Below, one piece after another: positions 1-5,496 of a stretch of DNA of 12,725 nt. The stretch comes from an uncultured Clostridia bacterium (lineage in GTDB: Bacteria > Bacillota > Clostridia > UMGS1810). The notes beneath the pieces are model-generated. The model made no database searches. It was not told where the DNA came from and was given only the letters and a program-made list of their open reading frames with translations. Each line of letters starts with the position of its first letter. The first letter of the stretch is position 1. Position numbers and translations under genes: made by a program. The DNA lies in contig CAJLYL010000048.1 in assembly GCA_905210855.1 (NCBI GenBank), positions 1 through 12,725 on the forward strand, in the 5' to 3' direction.

Positions 1-590
1 CCGGAGCCGAGAGGCATGATGTTTGTGCGCCTGTAACAGTCGTCCAGCCTGCCTATGTCGCGCTTGAACATTTCAAAGTATGCCATGGCGTGGTGGGCAA
101 GGGTTATCGGCTGGGCTTTTTGCAGATGAGTGTAGCCCGGCATCACGGTGTCAAGGTTTTCCTTGGCAGCCTTTATGAGAGTGCACTCCAGCGAAACAAG
201 CATTTTTCTTATCTCTTTTATCTCGTCCTTTAAGTACATCCTTATGTCGAGCGCAACCTGGTCGTTGCGGCTTCGCCCCGTGTGCAGTCTTTTGCCCACG
301 TCGCCTATGCGCGATATGAGTATCGTCTCTATGTTCATATGTATGTCTTCGGCGTCTTCGGTGAATTCAACCTTGCCTGCTTCGATGTCATCGAGTATCT
401 CGCCGAGAGTTTTCACTATCAGTTTGCTGTCGTCCTCGGATATGACGCCGACCTTGCCGAGCATGGTTGCGTGGGCAATGCTGCCGCGTATATCCTGGCG
501 GTACATCCGCGCGTCAAATCGTATTGACGAGTTAAAATCGTTTACTTCGCTGTCTGTGTTTTTGGAGAATCTTCCGCCCCAGAGTTTCAT
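1..590 (-). CDS. argH: Argininosuccinate lyase, N-terminal part (runs off left edge)
   Basis: This is the last enzyme of arginine biosynthesis, splitting argininosuccinate into arginine and fumarate in the cytoplasm. The reading frame is open from ATG at 590 to the window edge, giving 196 complete codons of a protein usually about 460 residues long. It starts MKLWGGRFSK, the usual ArgH N-terminus. It also carries HTGRSRNDQ at residues 103-111 and YTHLQKAQP at 153-161, two conserved substrate-binding blocks of the family. The fumarase/aspartase-superfamily signature GSSxMPxKxNP lies beyond the edge and cannot be checked. The Shine-Dalgarno AAAGGA (601-606) sits 10 bases upstream of the ATG. 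The gene has its own promoter just upstream, so it is not obviously co-transcribed from an argG in front of it. Identity is based on recognised sequence and is secure. Confidence 0.96.
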   Translation of the reverse strand, partial: MKLWGGRFSKNTDSEVNDFNSSIRFDARMYRQDIRGSIAHATMLGKVGVISEDDSKLIVKTLGEILDDIEAGKVEFTEDAEDIHMNIETILISRIGDVGKRLHTGRSRNDQVALDIRMYLKDEIKEIRKMLVSLECTLIKAAKENLDTVMPGYTHLQKAQPITLAHHAMAYFEMFKRDIGRLDDCYRRTNIMPLGS

Positions 591-603
591 ATATCATCCA
601 TCC

Positions 604-639
604 TTTCTGATATCATTATAGCATATATGATATCAGAAA
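604..639. repeat. 13-bp inverted repeat over the argH promoter, candidate operator
   Basis: TTTCTGATATCAT (604-616) is repeated as its exact reverse complement at 627-639 with a 10-bp spacer. Each arm contains the self-complementary octamer TGATATCA, whose copies start 20 bp apart, about two helical turns. The repeat covers the -10 element, part of the -35, the likely transcription start and the edge of the Shine-Dalgarno. A dimeric repressor bound here would block transcription. It does not read like the usual ArgR box (TGAAT followed by ATTCA), so ArgR is only one possibility. It could also be a chance AT-rich palindrome, although 13 perfect pairs makes this less likely. Confidence 0.5.
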
Positions 640-643
640 TCAA
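615..643 (-). promoter_or_regulatory. Sigma-A-type promoter of argH
   Basis: On the minus strand, TTGATT (638-643) and a perfect TATAAT (615-620) are separated by exactly 17 bases. Transcription would begin near position 608, leaving a very short leader before the argH Shine-Dalgarno. The promoter lies inside the inverted repeat at 604-639. The match to consensus is seen directly; promoter activity is inferred. Confidence 0.75.
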
Positions 644-730
644 GAGTATATTGCGTTTTTTGATAACAGCCGGCAATTTCAACGTTAGGCAAACGAGACT
701 CGAACACGCATTGCCTGCTCGGTTCATAAC

Positions 731-756
731 AAAAAGACGACGCTTTCGCATCGTCT
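731..756 (-). terminator. Intrinsic terminator after the HipA-like remnant
   Basis: Read on the minus strand, a 9-bp stem with one mismatch (735-743 with 748-756) is closed by a GAAA tetraloop and followed directly by TTTT at 734-731. The stop codon TAG of the downstream reading frame (757-755) overlaps the base of the stem. This placement suggests that the ancestral gene ended exactly here. In the plus direction the stem is not followed by a T-tract, so it is directional. Confidence 0.7.
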
Positions 757-1182
757 ATAATGTTTCTTTTAATATATTTAATCTTTTGTTGAACATATCG
801 TATTTTTGGGTATCGCCTCGGAATATGTTTTCATTCACCCGGGATATTTGATTTAGTCCTATCGCTTTTACTGCATATTGTGCAGCCTCTCGCAATGATA
901 GGAGAGAGCTATTTCAGCCCTATCTTTGTCAGTTGTCGCTTGTTTTGCTCCTATACTGTTTAATATCTCCTTGGCAAATTTTCTATCCAGCGACAAAACA
1001 CGAGAGGCGCACCAGTTGTAAAAACTATTCAAATTGCATATTCTATCGTCGATATCATCGGATTCTTCCAAATACAGATTATATGGCATAAAAGTAGAGA
1101 AATAGATTTTACATAATCCATTTTTTCTCACAGATGCAACTTTACGCGCATTGTGCATAATGTACCAGATATCCGTATTCAA
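755..1182 (-). pseudogene. Internally deleted, frameshifted HipA-like protein gene
   Basis: Two frames together look like one broken gene. The first frame (to a TAA at 868) begins NTDIWYIMHNARKVASVRKN and contains FYNWCASRVLSLDRKFAKEI and AEIALSYHC. I recall this pattern, from memory, at the N-terminus of HipA-domain proteins of gut clostridia. The second frame (892-755) gives 45 residues starting REAAQYAVKAIGLNQI and containing KYDMFNKRL, which resembles the extreme C-terminus of the same proteins. The middle, including the expected kinase-like core of roughly 200 residues, is missing and the frame changes near 890. TTG at 1182 is the likely start: GAGAGGGAG lies about 7 bases upstream, and the in-frame GTG at 1206 would lie upstream of the predicted transcript start. 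HipA proteins are serine/threonine kinases of toxin-antitoxin modules, and no catalytic part remains here. The alternative is a short lineage-specific ORF of about 105 residues. The family assignment needs a search. Confidence 0.6.
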
Positions 1183-1208
1183 AACAATCACTCCCTCTCG
1201 TACCACTT

Positions 1209-1237
1209 ATTATATATTATCCTCTGAAAAAAATCAA
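1209..1237 (-). promoter_or_regulatory. Sigma-A-type promoter of the HipA-like remnant
   Basis: On the minus strand TTGATT (1232-1237) and TATAAT (1209-1214) are spaced by 17 bases. Transcription would start near 1202, just ahead of the GAGAGGGAG Shine-Dalgarno at about 1190-1197 and the TTG start at 1182. The promoter looks intact although the gene it serves is broken. Confidence 0.65.
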
Positions 1238-1350
1238 CAGTTTTCATTATATTTATTTACACAAGCTGCATTTCTGTTACGGAAACTTTTTGCGGCGGCA
1301 GGGAAATATATTGTCGGGCGGTGCATAATTTTTGCGTTTTTTAAATAACA

Positions 1351-2121
1351 TCAAATGTATTTTCTCATGTGCCCCAGCGCGCTTTTTTCGAGTCTTGATA
1401 CCTGTGCCTGACTTATGCCCAGTTCCTCGGATACTTCCATTTGCGTTCTGCCCTTGAAGAAACGCAGATTTAATATATGCCGCTCTCTGCTGCCGAGTTT
1501 TTTAATCGCCTCTTTCAGGCTTATTTCTTCTATCCAGTTTTCGTCGGTGTTTTTTTCGTCACCTAACTGATCCATCACAAAAATTGCGTCCGCGCCGTCG
1601 TTGTAGACCGGTTCGTACAGAGATATCGGGTCGGCTATGGCGTCCAGTGCAAAAACGACGTCCTCTTTCTTCACGCCTATTTCCTTGGCAATATCGGCAA
1701 CAGTGGGTTCTTTTTCGTTTTCTCTGGTGAGCTTTTCTTTTGCCATAAGCGCCTTGTAGGCGGTGTCGCGCAGCGATCTGCTCACACGTACCGAGTTGTT
1801 GTCGCGCAGATAACGCCGTATCTCACCAATGATCATCGGCACGGCGTAGGTAGAAAATTTTACCCCCTGACTTGTGTCAAAATTGTCTATTGATTTCATA
1901 AGACCTATGCAGCCTACCTGAAACAAATCGTCCGCACATTCGCCGCGGTTGTTGAAACGCTGAATAACGGACAGCACAAGCCGCAGATTGCCGCGGACAA
2001 ATTCCTCTCTGGCGGTTTTGTCGCCTTTTTTTATTCTTTCAAAGAGTTTTTCTTTTTCTTCATTGGTGAGCACGGGCAGTTTAGATGTGTTTACGCCGCA
2101 GATTTCAACTTTGTTAATCAA
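1351..2121 (-). CDS. sigG: Forespore-specific RNA polymerase sigma factor SigG
   Basis: SigG directs late forespore transcription during endospore formation, for example of small acid-soluble spore proteins and germination genes. The 256-residue length fits the family. The N-terminus INKVEICGVNTSKLPVLTN is the characteristic SigG head. The region-2 core follows, including DDLFQVGCIGLMKSIDNFD, FSTYAVPMIIGEIRRYLRDN and VRVSRSLRD. Region 4.2 is TQMEVSEELGISQAQVSRLE (residues 226-245), the -35-recognition helix-turn-helix. The start is TTG at 2121, with GGGGGTG 8 bases upstream. In Bacillus and many clostridia sigG follows spoIIGA-sigE; here neither is adjacent, and the gene faces away from the divergent glmU operon. 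A cloverleaf repeat begins 52 bp upstream of the start. No clear intrinsic terminator is visible downstream (1238-1350 shows none). Identity is secure. Confidence 0.97.
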   Translation of the reverse strand: MINKVEICGVNTSKLPVLTNEEKEKLFERIKKGDKTAREEFVRGNLRLVLSVIQRFNNRGECADDLFQVGCIGLMKSIDNFDTSQGVKFSTYAVPMIIGEIRRYLRDNNSVRVSRSLRDTAYKALMAKEKLTRENEKEPTVADIAKEIGVKKEDVVFALDAIADPISLYEPVYNDGADAIFVMDQLGDEKNTDENWIEEISLKEAIKKLGSRERHILNLRFFKGRTQMEVSEELGISQAQVSRLEKSALGHMRKYI

Positions 2122-2173
2122 GATAAGAACACCCCCGGATTGATTAGACAGATAGAGTTCGAACCGCCGGTTT

Positions 2174-2324
2174 TTACATCCCCTCAGTCAGCGTATTTAT
2201 ATTATCTTTATTAAAATAATATAAACACGCTGACAGCTCCCCTTGCACAGGGGAGCTGTCAGGATGTTGAGTTTTATTTTTTGTTAATAAAATAAAACTC
2301 AACCATCTGACTGAGGGGTTGTAA
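2174..2324. repeat. MITE-like palindromic repeat predicted to fold as a cloverleaf
   Basis: A 17-bp terminal inverted repeat with one mismatch (2174-2190 and 2308-2324) contains the perfect 11-bp core CCCCTCAGTCA/TGACTGAGGGG. Inside are three consecutive hairpins. Hairpin A pairs 2187-2205 with 2216-2234 (19 bp, one mismatch). Hairpin B pairs 2231-2243 with 2249-2261 (perfect 13 bp, 5-base loop, GC-rich TGACAGCTCCCCT). Hairpin C pairs 2266-2280 with 2289-2303 (perfect 15 bp, AT-rich). Hairpins A and B share TGAC, so alternative foldings compete. GTTTTT occurs at 2170-2175 and 2325-2330, a possible target duplication, but it overlaps the left repeat end and is low in complexity. There is no transposase, so it would be non-autonomous. 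Similar CCCTCAGTCA...GGGGAGC palindromes recur in gut clostridial genomes as I remember them; copy number cannot be judged here. Confidence 0.8.
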
Positions 2325-2360
2325 GTTTTTGCTCGAATTGACTTCTGTTGTCTATACAAA

Positions 2361-2390
2361 AATTATTCCCACTGTACAAATCTTTTATTC
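2361..2390 (-). promoter_or_regulatory. Possible forespore (SigF/SigG-type) promoter upstream of sigG
   Basis: On the minus strand GAATA (2386-2390) lies 16 bases before GGAATAATT (2361-2369). This loosely resembles forespore promoters (SigG -35 GMATR; SigF -10 GGnnAnAnT) but mismatches at one conserved A. If real, the 5' leader would run about 240 bases through the cloverleaf repeat before reaching sigG. Short degenerate motifs in AT-rich DNA are easily found by chance, so this is a weak candidate. Confidence 0.22.
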
Positions 2391-2445
2391 TGCAAGCAAT
2401 TTTTTGTGATAATCAATAAAAATAGTATCTTTTTGAAAAATACAC

Positions 2446-2474
2446 TTGAAAAATAGTTGAAAAAACTATAAAAT
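2446..2474 (+). promoter_or_regulatory. Sigma-A-type promoter of the glmU operon
   Basis: TTGAAA (2446-2451) and TAAAAT (2469-2474) are separated by 17 bases in AT-rich DNA upstream of glmU. Transcription would begin near 2481, giving a leader of about 55 bases. It is the best candidate in the sigG-glmU gap, and the following genes run without another evident promoter to the terminator at 10025-10062. Confidence 0.6.
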
Positions 2475-2520
2475 AGTAAGTGTTTGTTGTAAAATAATAT
2501 TTACATGAAAAGTATATAAA

Positions 2521-2527
2521 AGGGGAG
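2521..2527 (+). promoter_or_regulatory. Ribosome binding site that sets the glmU start at TTG 2536
   Basis: AGGGGAG is 8 bases upstream of TTG at 2536. The in-frame GTG at 2527 overlaps this element and is too close to be initiated from it, so the shorter form is preferred. Confidence 0.7.
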
Positions 2528-2535
2528 TGCTATAT

Positions 2536-3891
2536 TTGGAAGATTTTTCTGCTATTATTCTTGCTGCGGGAATGGGCACGAGAATGAAGTCCGACAGGAT
2601 AAAGGTTCTTCACAAAATCTGCTCAAAACCGATTTTGCACTGGGTTTATGACGCGTGCGAAAAAGCAGGCGGCGGCAAAATTGTGACCGTTGTGGGGCAT
2701 GACAGGGAGAATGTCATAAAAACCATGGGGCAGGACAGGCTATATGCCGTCCAGGAGAAATGCCTCGGCACGGGTCACGCCGTTATGATGACAAAGGATA
2801 TCTTTGAAAACGAGAACGGCACAGTGGTTGTGCTCAACGGCGACATACCGCTTATCCGCCCGGAGACGGTGCGCGCGGCGGTGGAGTACCACAGGGCAAA
2901 CGGAAACAGCGCCACGGTTATATCGGCTGTGCTTGACGACGCGGCGCACTACGGACGCATTATAAGAAATGACGACGGCAGCTTCCGCTGCATTACGGAG
3001 TTTAAGGATGCGACCGAGGAAGAGAGAAAAATTAAGGAGATTAACTCCGGTATGTATTGCTTCAACTGCGCAGACCTGTTTGACGCGCTTTCCAAGGTGA
3101 CAAACGATAATGCACAGGGCGAGTACTATCTGACCGATACGCTTGAAATTATCAAAAAATCGGGCAAGAAAGCAGGCGCTTTCATCATGAGCGACAGCGA
3201 CGAGCTGCTCGGCGTGAACGACCGCGCGGAGCTTGCGGCAGCCGCGGCGGTTATGCGGCGCAGAATAAACGGAGCGCTCATGGAGCAGGGAGTCACAATC
3301 ACCGACCCTCAAAACACTTATATCGACGCAGATGTCAAAATTGCGCGTGACACGGTAATAGAGCCGTCGTGCCACATAAAGAACGGTACTGTGATTGGTT
3401 CGCACTGCGTTATAGGGCCTAACACCACGCTTGACAACTGCACCGTGGGCGAGGGCACAACGGTTGTAAACTCCGTTGCCTGCGACAGCAGCATCGGCAA
3501 TGAGACAAATGTAGGCCCCTTTGCATACATAAGACCTAATTCGCACATTGGCAACAAAATAAAAATCGGCGATTTTGTCGAGGTGAAAAACTCTACCATA
3601 GCCGACGGCACCAAGGTGGCGCATCTTACCTACGTCGGCGACAGCGATGTCGGCGAGGGCGTAAACTTCGGCTGCGGAACGGTCACAGTCAACTATGACG
3701 GCGAAAAAAAATACCGCACCGTAATCGGCAACCATGTGTTCATCGGCTGCAACGCAAACCTTGTTGCGCCGGTCAAGATAGACGATCATGCATTCATAGC
3801 GGCAGGCTCCACAATTACGGACGATGTGGAATCGGACGCGCTTGCCATCGCAAGGGCAAGACAGGTAGTTAAATCAGGCTGGAATAAATAA
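2536..3891 (+). CDS. glmU: Bifunctional GlmU: UDP-GlcNAc pyrophosphorylase / glucosamine-1-phosphate acetyltransferase
   Basis: GlmU acetylates glucosamine-1-phosphate and then couples it to UTP, making UDP-GlcNAc for peptidoglycan and teichoic acids in the cytoplasm. From TTG 2536 it is 451 residues, close to the 456 of the E. coli enzyme. The N-terminal Rossmann-like domain has the nucleotide loop ILAAGMGTRMKS (residues 7-18) and NGDIPL with the metal-binding Asp at 103. The C-terminal half is a left-handed beta-helix of hexapeptide repeats (about 250-440). It includes GDFVEVKNS, HLTYVGD with the catalytic His at 363 (the same number as in E. coli), NYDGEKKYRT and the VAPV motif. It is the first gene of the operon; prs follows after 17 bases. 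The order glmU-prs-pth-mfd is conserved in Firmicutes. Nothing in it looks damaged. Confidence 0.97.
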   Translation: MEDFSAIILAAGMGTRMKSDRIKVLHKICSKPILHWVYDACEKAGGGKIVTVVGHDRENVIKTMGQDRLYAVQEKCLGTGHAVMMTKDIFENENGTVVVLNGDIPLIRPETVRAAVEYHRANGNSATVISAVLDDAAHYGRIIRNDDGSFRCITEFKDATEEERKIKEINSGMYCFNCADLFDALSKVTNDNAQGEYYLTDTLEIIKKSGKKAGAFIMSDSDELLGVNDRAELAAAAAVMRRRINGALMEQGVTITDPQNTYIDADVKIARDTVIEPSCHIKNGTVIGSHCVIGPNTTLDNCTVGEGTTVVNSVACDSSIGNETNVGPFAYIRPNSHIGNKIKIGDFVEVKNSTIADGTKVAHLTYVGDSDVGEGVNFGCGTVTVNYDGEKKYRTVIGNHVFIGCNANLVAPVKIDDHAFIAAGSTITDDVESDALAIARARQVVKSGWNK

Positions 3892-3908
3892 ACTGGAGGA
3901 ATAATAAA

Positions 3909-4865
3909 ATGATAACACACGGCAACAACATTAAAATCTTTACCGGCAATTCTAACCCGAGCTTTGCTCACGCGGTAGCGGAGCAGCTGCACACGGTAGT
4001 CGGCGATTCTGAGGTGGGCAAGTTCTCCGACGGAGAAATATTTGTCAACATCAACGAGACCGTCCGCGGCGCGGACGTGTTCGTTGTGCAGTCCACCTGC
4101 TCACCGGTAAATGACAATCTTATGGAATTGCTCATTATGATTGACGCTTTCAAGAGAGCGTCCGCAGGCAGAATTACAGCGGTTATACCTTATTTCGGCT
4201 ATGCAAGACAGGAGAGAAAGGCAAAGGCGAGAGATCCGATCTCGGCAAAGCTCTGCGCGGACATCATCACCACCGCAGGCGCTGACAGAGTGCTCACTAT
4301 GGATCTTCATGCGGCGCAGATTCAGGGATTTTTCGATATCCCCGTTGACCACCTTCTCGGTGCTCCGCTGCTTGCAAATTATTACAAAGAGAAATTTAAT
4401 GGCAAGGAATCCGACCTTGTTGTCGTATCGCCCGACCTCGGCTCGGTAACCAGAGCGAGAAAATTCGCAAGCAAGATTGATGTGCCGATTGCCATTGTCG
4501 ATAAGAGACGCCCCAAGGCAAATGTGTCCGAGGTTATGAACATCATCGGCGAGATAAAGGACAAGAATGTAATCCTTGTTGACGACATGATAGACACCGC
4601 CGGTACAATAGTAAACGGCGCAAAGGCGCTTAAGGAGCGCGGCGCTAAGAGTGTGTGTGCCTGCTGCTCGCACGCGGTACTCTCCGGACCGGCTATCGAG
4701 AGAATACAGGATTCGTGCATAGAGGAACTCCTTGTGCTCGACACGGTTCCGCTCACTCCCGAAAAGCAGATAGACAAGATTAAGGTTCTCTCCGTTGCTC
4801 CGATTTTTGCCGAAGCAATTGACAGAATCTATGAGGATGTGTCCGTAAGTCCTCTGTTCAACTGA
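3909..4865 (+). CDS. prs: Ribose-phosphate pyrophosphokinase (PRPP synthase, class I)
   Basis: This enzyme transfers pyrophosphate from ATP to ribose-5-phosphate, making PRPP for purine, pyrimidine, histidine, tryptophan and NAD synthesis. The 318 residues match class I length. Visible motifs are FSDGEIFVNINE (39-50), the ATP-binding flexible loop YFGYARQERKAKARDP (95-110), MDLHAAQIQGFF (131-142), SPDLGSVTRARKFA (174-187) and the PRPP-binding loop VDDMIDTAGT (224-233). The ATG at 3909 is preceded by GGAGGA with 8 bases spacing. It lies between glmU and pth, as in Bacillus except that ctc is absent. The start of pth follows the stop by 17 bases. Class I enzymes are typically activated by phosphate and inhibited by ADP; this is family knowledge not tested here. 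Confidence 0.98.
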   Translation: MITHGNNIKIFTGNSNPSFAHAVAEQLHTVVGDSEVGKFSDGEIFVNINETVRGADVFVVQSTCSPVNDNLMELLIMIDAFKRASAGRITAVIPYFGYARQERKAKARDPISAKLCADIITTAGADRVLTMDLHAAQIQGFFDIPVDHLLGAPLLANYYKEKFNGKESDLVVVSPDLGSVTRARKFASKIDVPIAIVDKRRPKANVSEVMNIIGEIKDKNVILVDDMIDTAGTIVNGAKALKERGAKSVCACCSHAVLSGPAIERIQDSCIEELLVLDTVPLTPEKQIDKIKVLSVAPIFAEAIDRIYEDVSVSPLFN

Positions 4866-4882
4866 GAAAGGAAATTTAATAT

Positions 4883-5452
4883 ATGTATCTTATAGCAGGA
4901 TTGGGAAATCCTGAAAAGAAATACGACCTCACGAGGCATAATGTCGGGTTTGATATGCTCGACATCTTTGCCGCGCGTGAGGGAATAAAGCTTAATAAGC
5001 TTAAATTCAAAGCCGTGTACGGCGATGGGAATATAGACGGCGAAAGGGTCATACTTGCCAAACCGCAGACCTACATGAACAACAGCGGCGAGAGCGTGGG
5101 GGAAATTGCATCTTTCTACAAAATTCCGCACGGCAACATCATTGTGCTGTGTGACGACATTAATTTTGACCCGGGCAAAATCCGCATCCGACCCAAAGGC
5201 AGCGACGGCGGTCACAATGGGCTTAAGTCGATAATTTATCATCTTAACGGCGATGATTTTGCCAGGATAAAGATCGGCGTCGGCGCAAAGCCGAATCCCG
5301 ATTATGACCTTGCCGCTCATGTGCTGGGGCGCTTCTCCAAAGACGACCTTGCGCAGCTCGACAAGGCGGCAGACAACGTCTGCGGCGCGCTGCATTCGAT
5401 TATAAGGCGCGGAGACTGCGCCGAGGCGATGAATAAGTATAACGGAAAGTAG
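4883..5452 (+). CDS. pth: Peptidyl-tRNA hydrolase
   Basis: Pth frees tRNA from peptidyl-tRNAs dropped prematurely from ribosomes. The 189-residue protein has the standard bacterial length and all key residues: N9 in GLGNP, catalytic His19 in TRHNVGF, N66/N67 in TYMNNSG, Asp92 in CDDINFDPG and N112 in GGHNG. These correspond to N10, H20, N68, D93 and N114 of the E. coli enzyme. The ATG at 4883 has AAAGGAAA (4867-4874) directly after the prs stop, so translation is probably coupled within the operon. In Bacillus the small gene fin lies between pth and mfd; here only 44 bases separate them and no such gene is present. Confidence 0.97.
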   Translation: MYLIAGLGNPEKKYDLTRHNVGFDMLDIFAAREGIKLNKLKFKAVYGDGNIDGERVILAKPQTYMNNSGESVGEIASFYKIPHGNIIVLCDDINFDPGKIRIRPKGSDGGHNGLKSIIYHLNGDDFARIKIGVGAKPNPDYDLAAHVLGRFSKDDLAQLDKAADNVCGALHSIIRRGDCAEAMNKYNGK

Positions 5453-5496
5453 AAAAATAAAAAGCGAGACGCGCGCAAGCGCAGAAAGTGATGGAT

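Noticed and set aside
148..621. A 157-codon plus-strand frame opposite argH.
   Set aside because: The argH frame on the minus strand is clearly real; the serine-rich plus-strand product is a shadow.
687..716. On the minus strand GTTCGAGTC followed by TTTGCCT, with AGGCAA upstream, looks like the T-arm and acceptor end of a tRNA or an integration site.
   Set aside because: The putative T-stem does not pair, there is no anticodon or D arm in front of it, and only a 6-bp AGGCAA/TTGCCT match remains. No tRNA is supported.
627..851. A 74-codon plus-strand frame between argH and the remnant.
   Set aside because: It runs from the argH promoter palindrome through the minus-strand terminator and antisense to the C-terminal remnant; no ribosome binding site and no family resemblance.
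1238..1350. Gap between sigG and the HipA-like remnant, searched for a sigG terminator or a small gene.
   Set aside because: No stable stem followed by T residues on the minus strand and no coding-like frame; the 65-codon plus-strand frame here has no Shine-Dalgarno or recognisable pattern.
2174..2359. A 61-codon minus-strand frame across the cloverleaf repeat.
   Set aside because: It is made almost entirely of palindromic repeat sequence and has no ribosome binding site.
2740..3789. A 349-codon open frame antisense to glmU.
   Set aside because: It is a shadow of the glmU codon pattern, with low-complexity cysteine/valine/arginine-rich translation, no Shine-Dalgarno and no recognisable motif.
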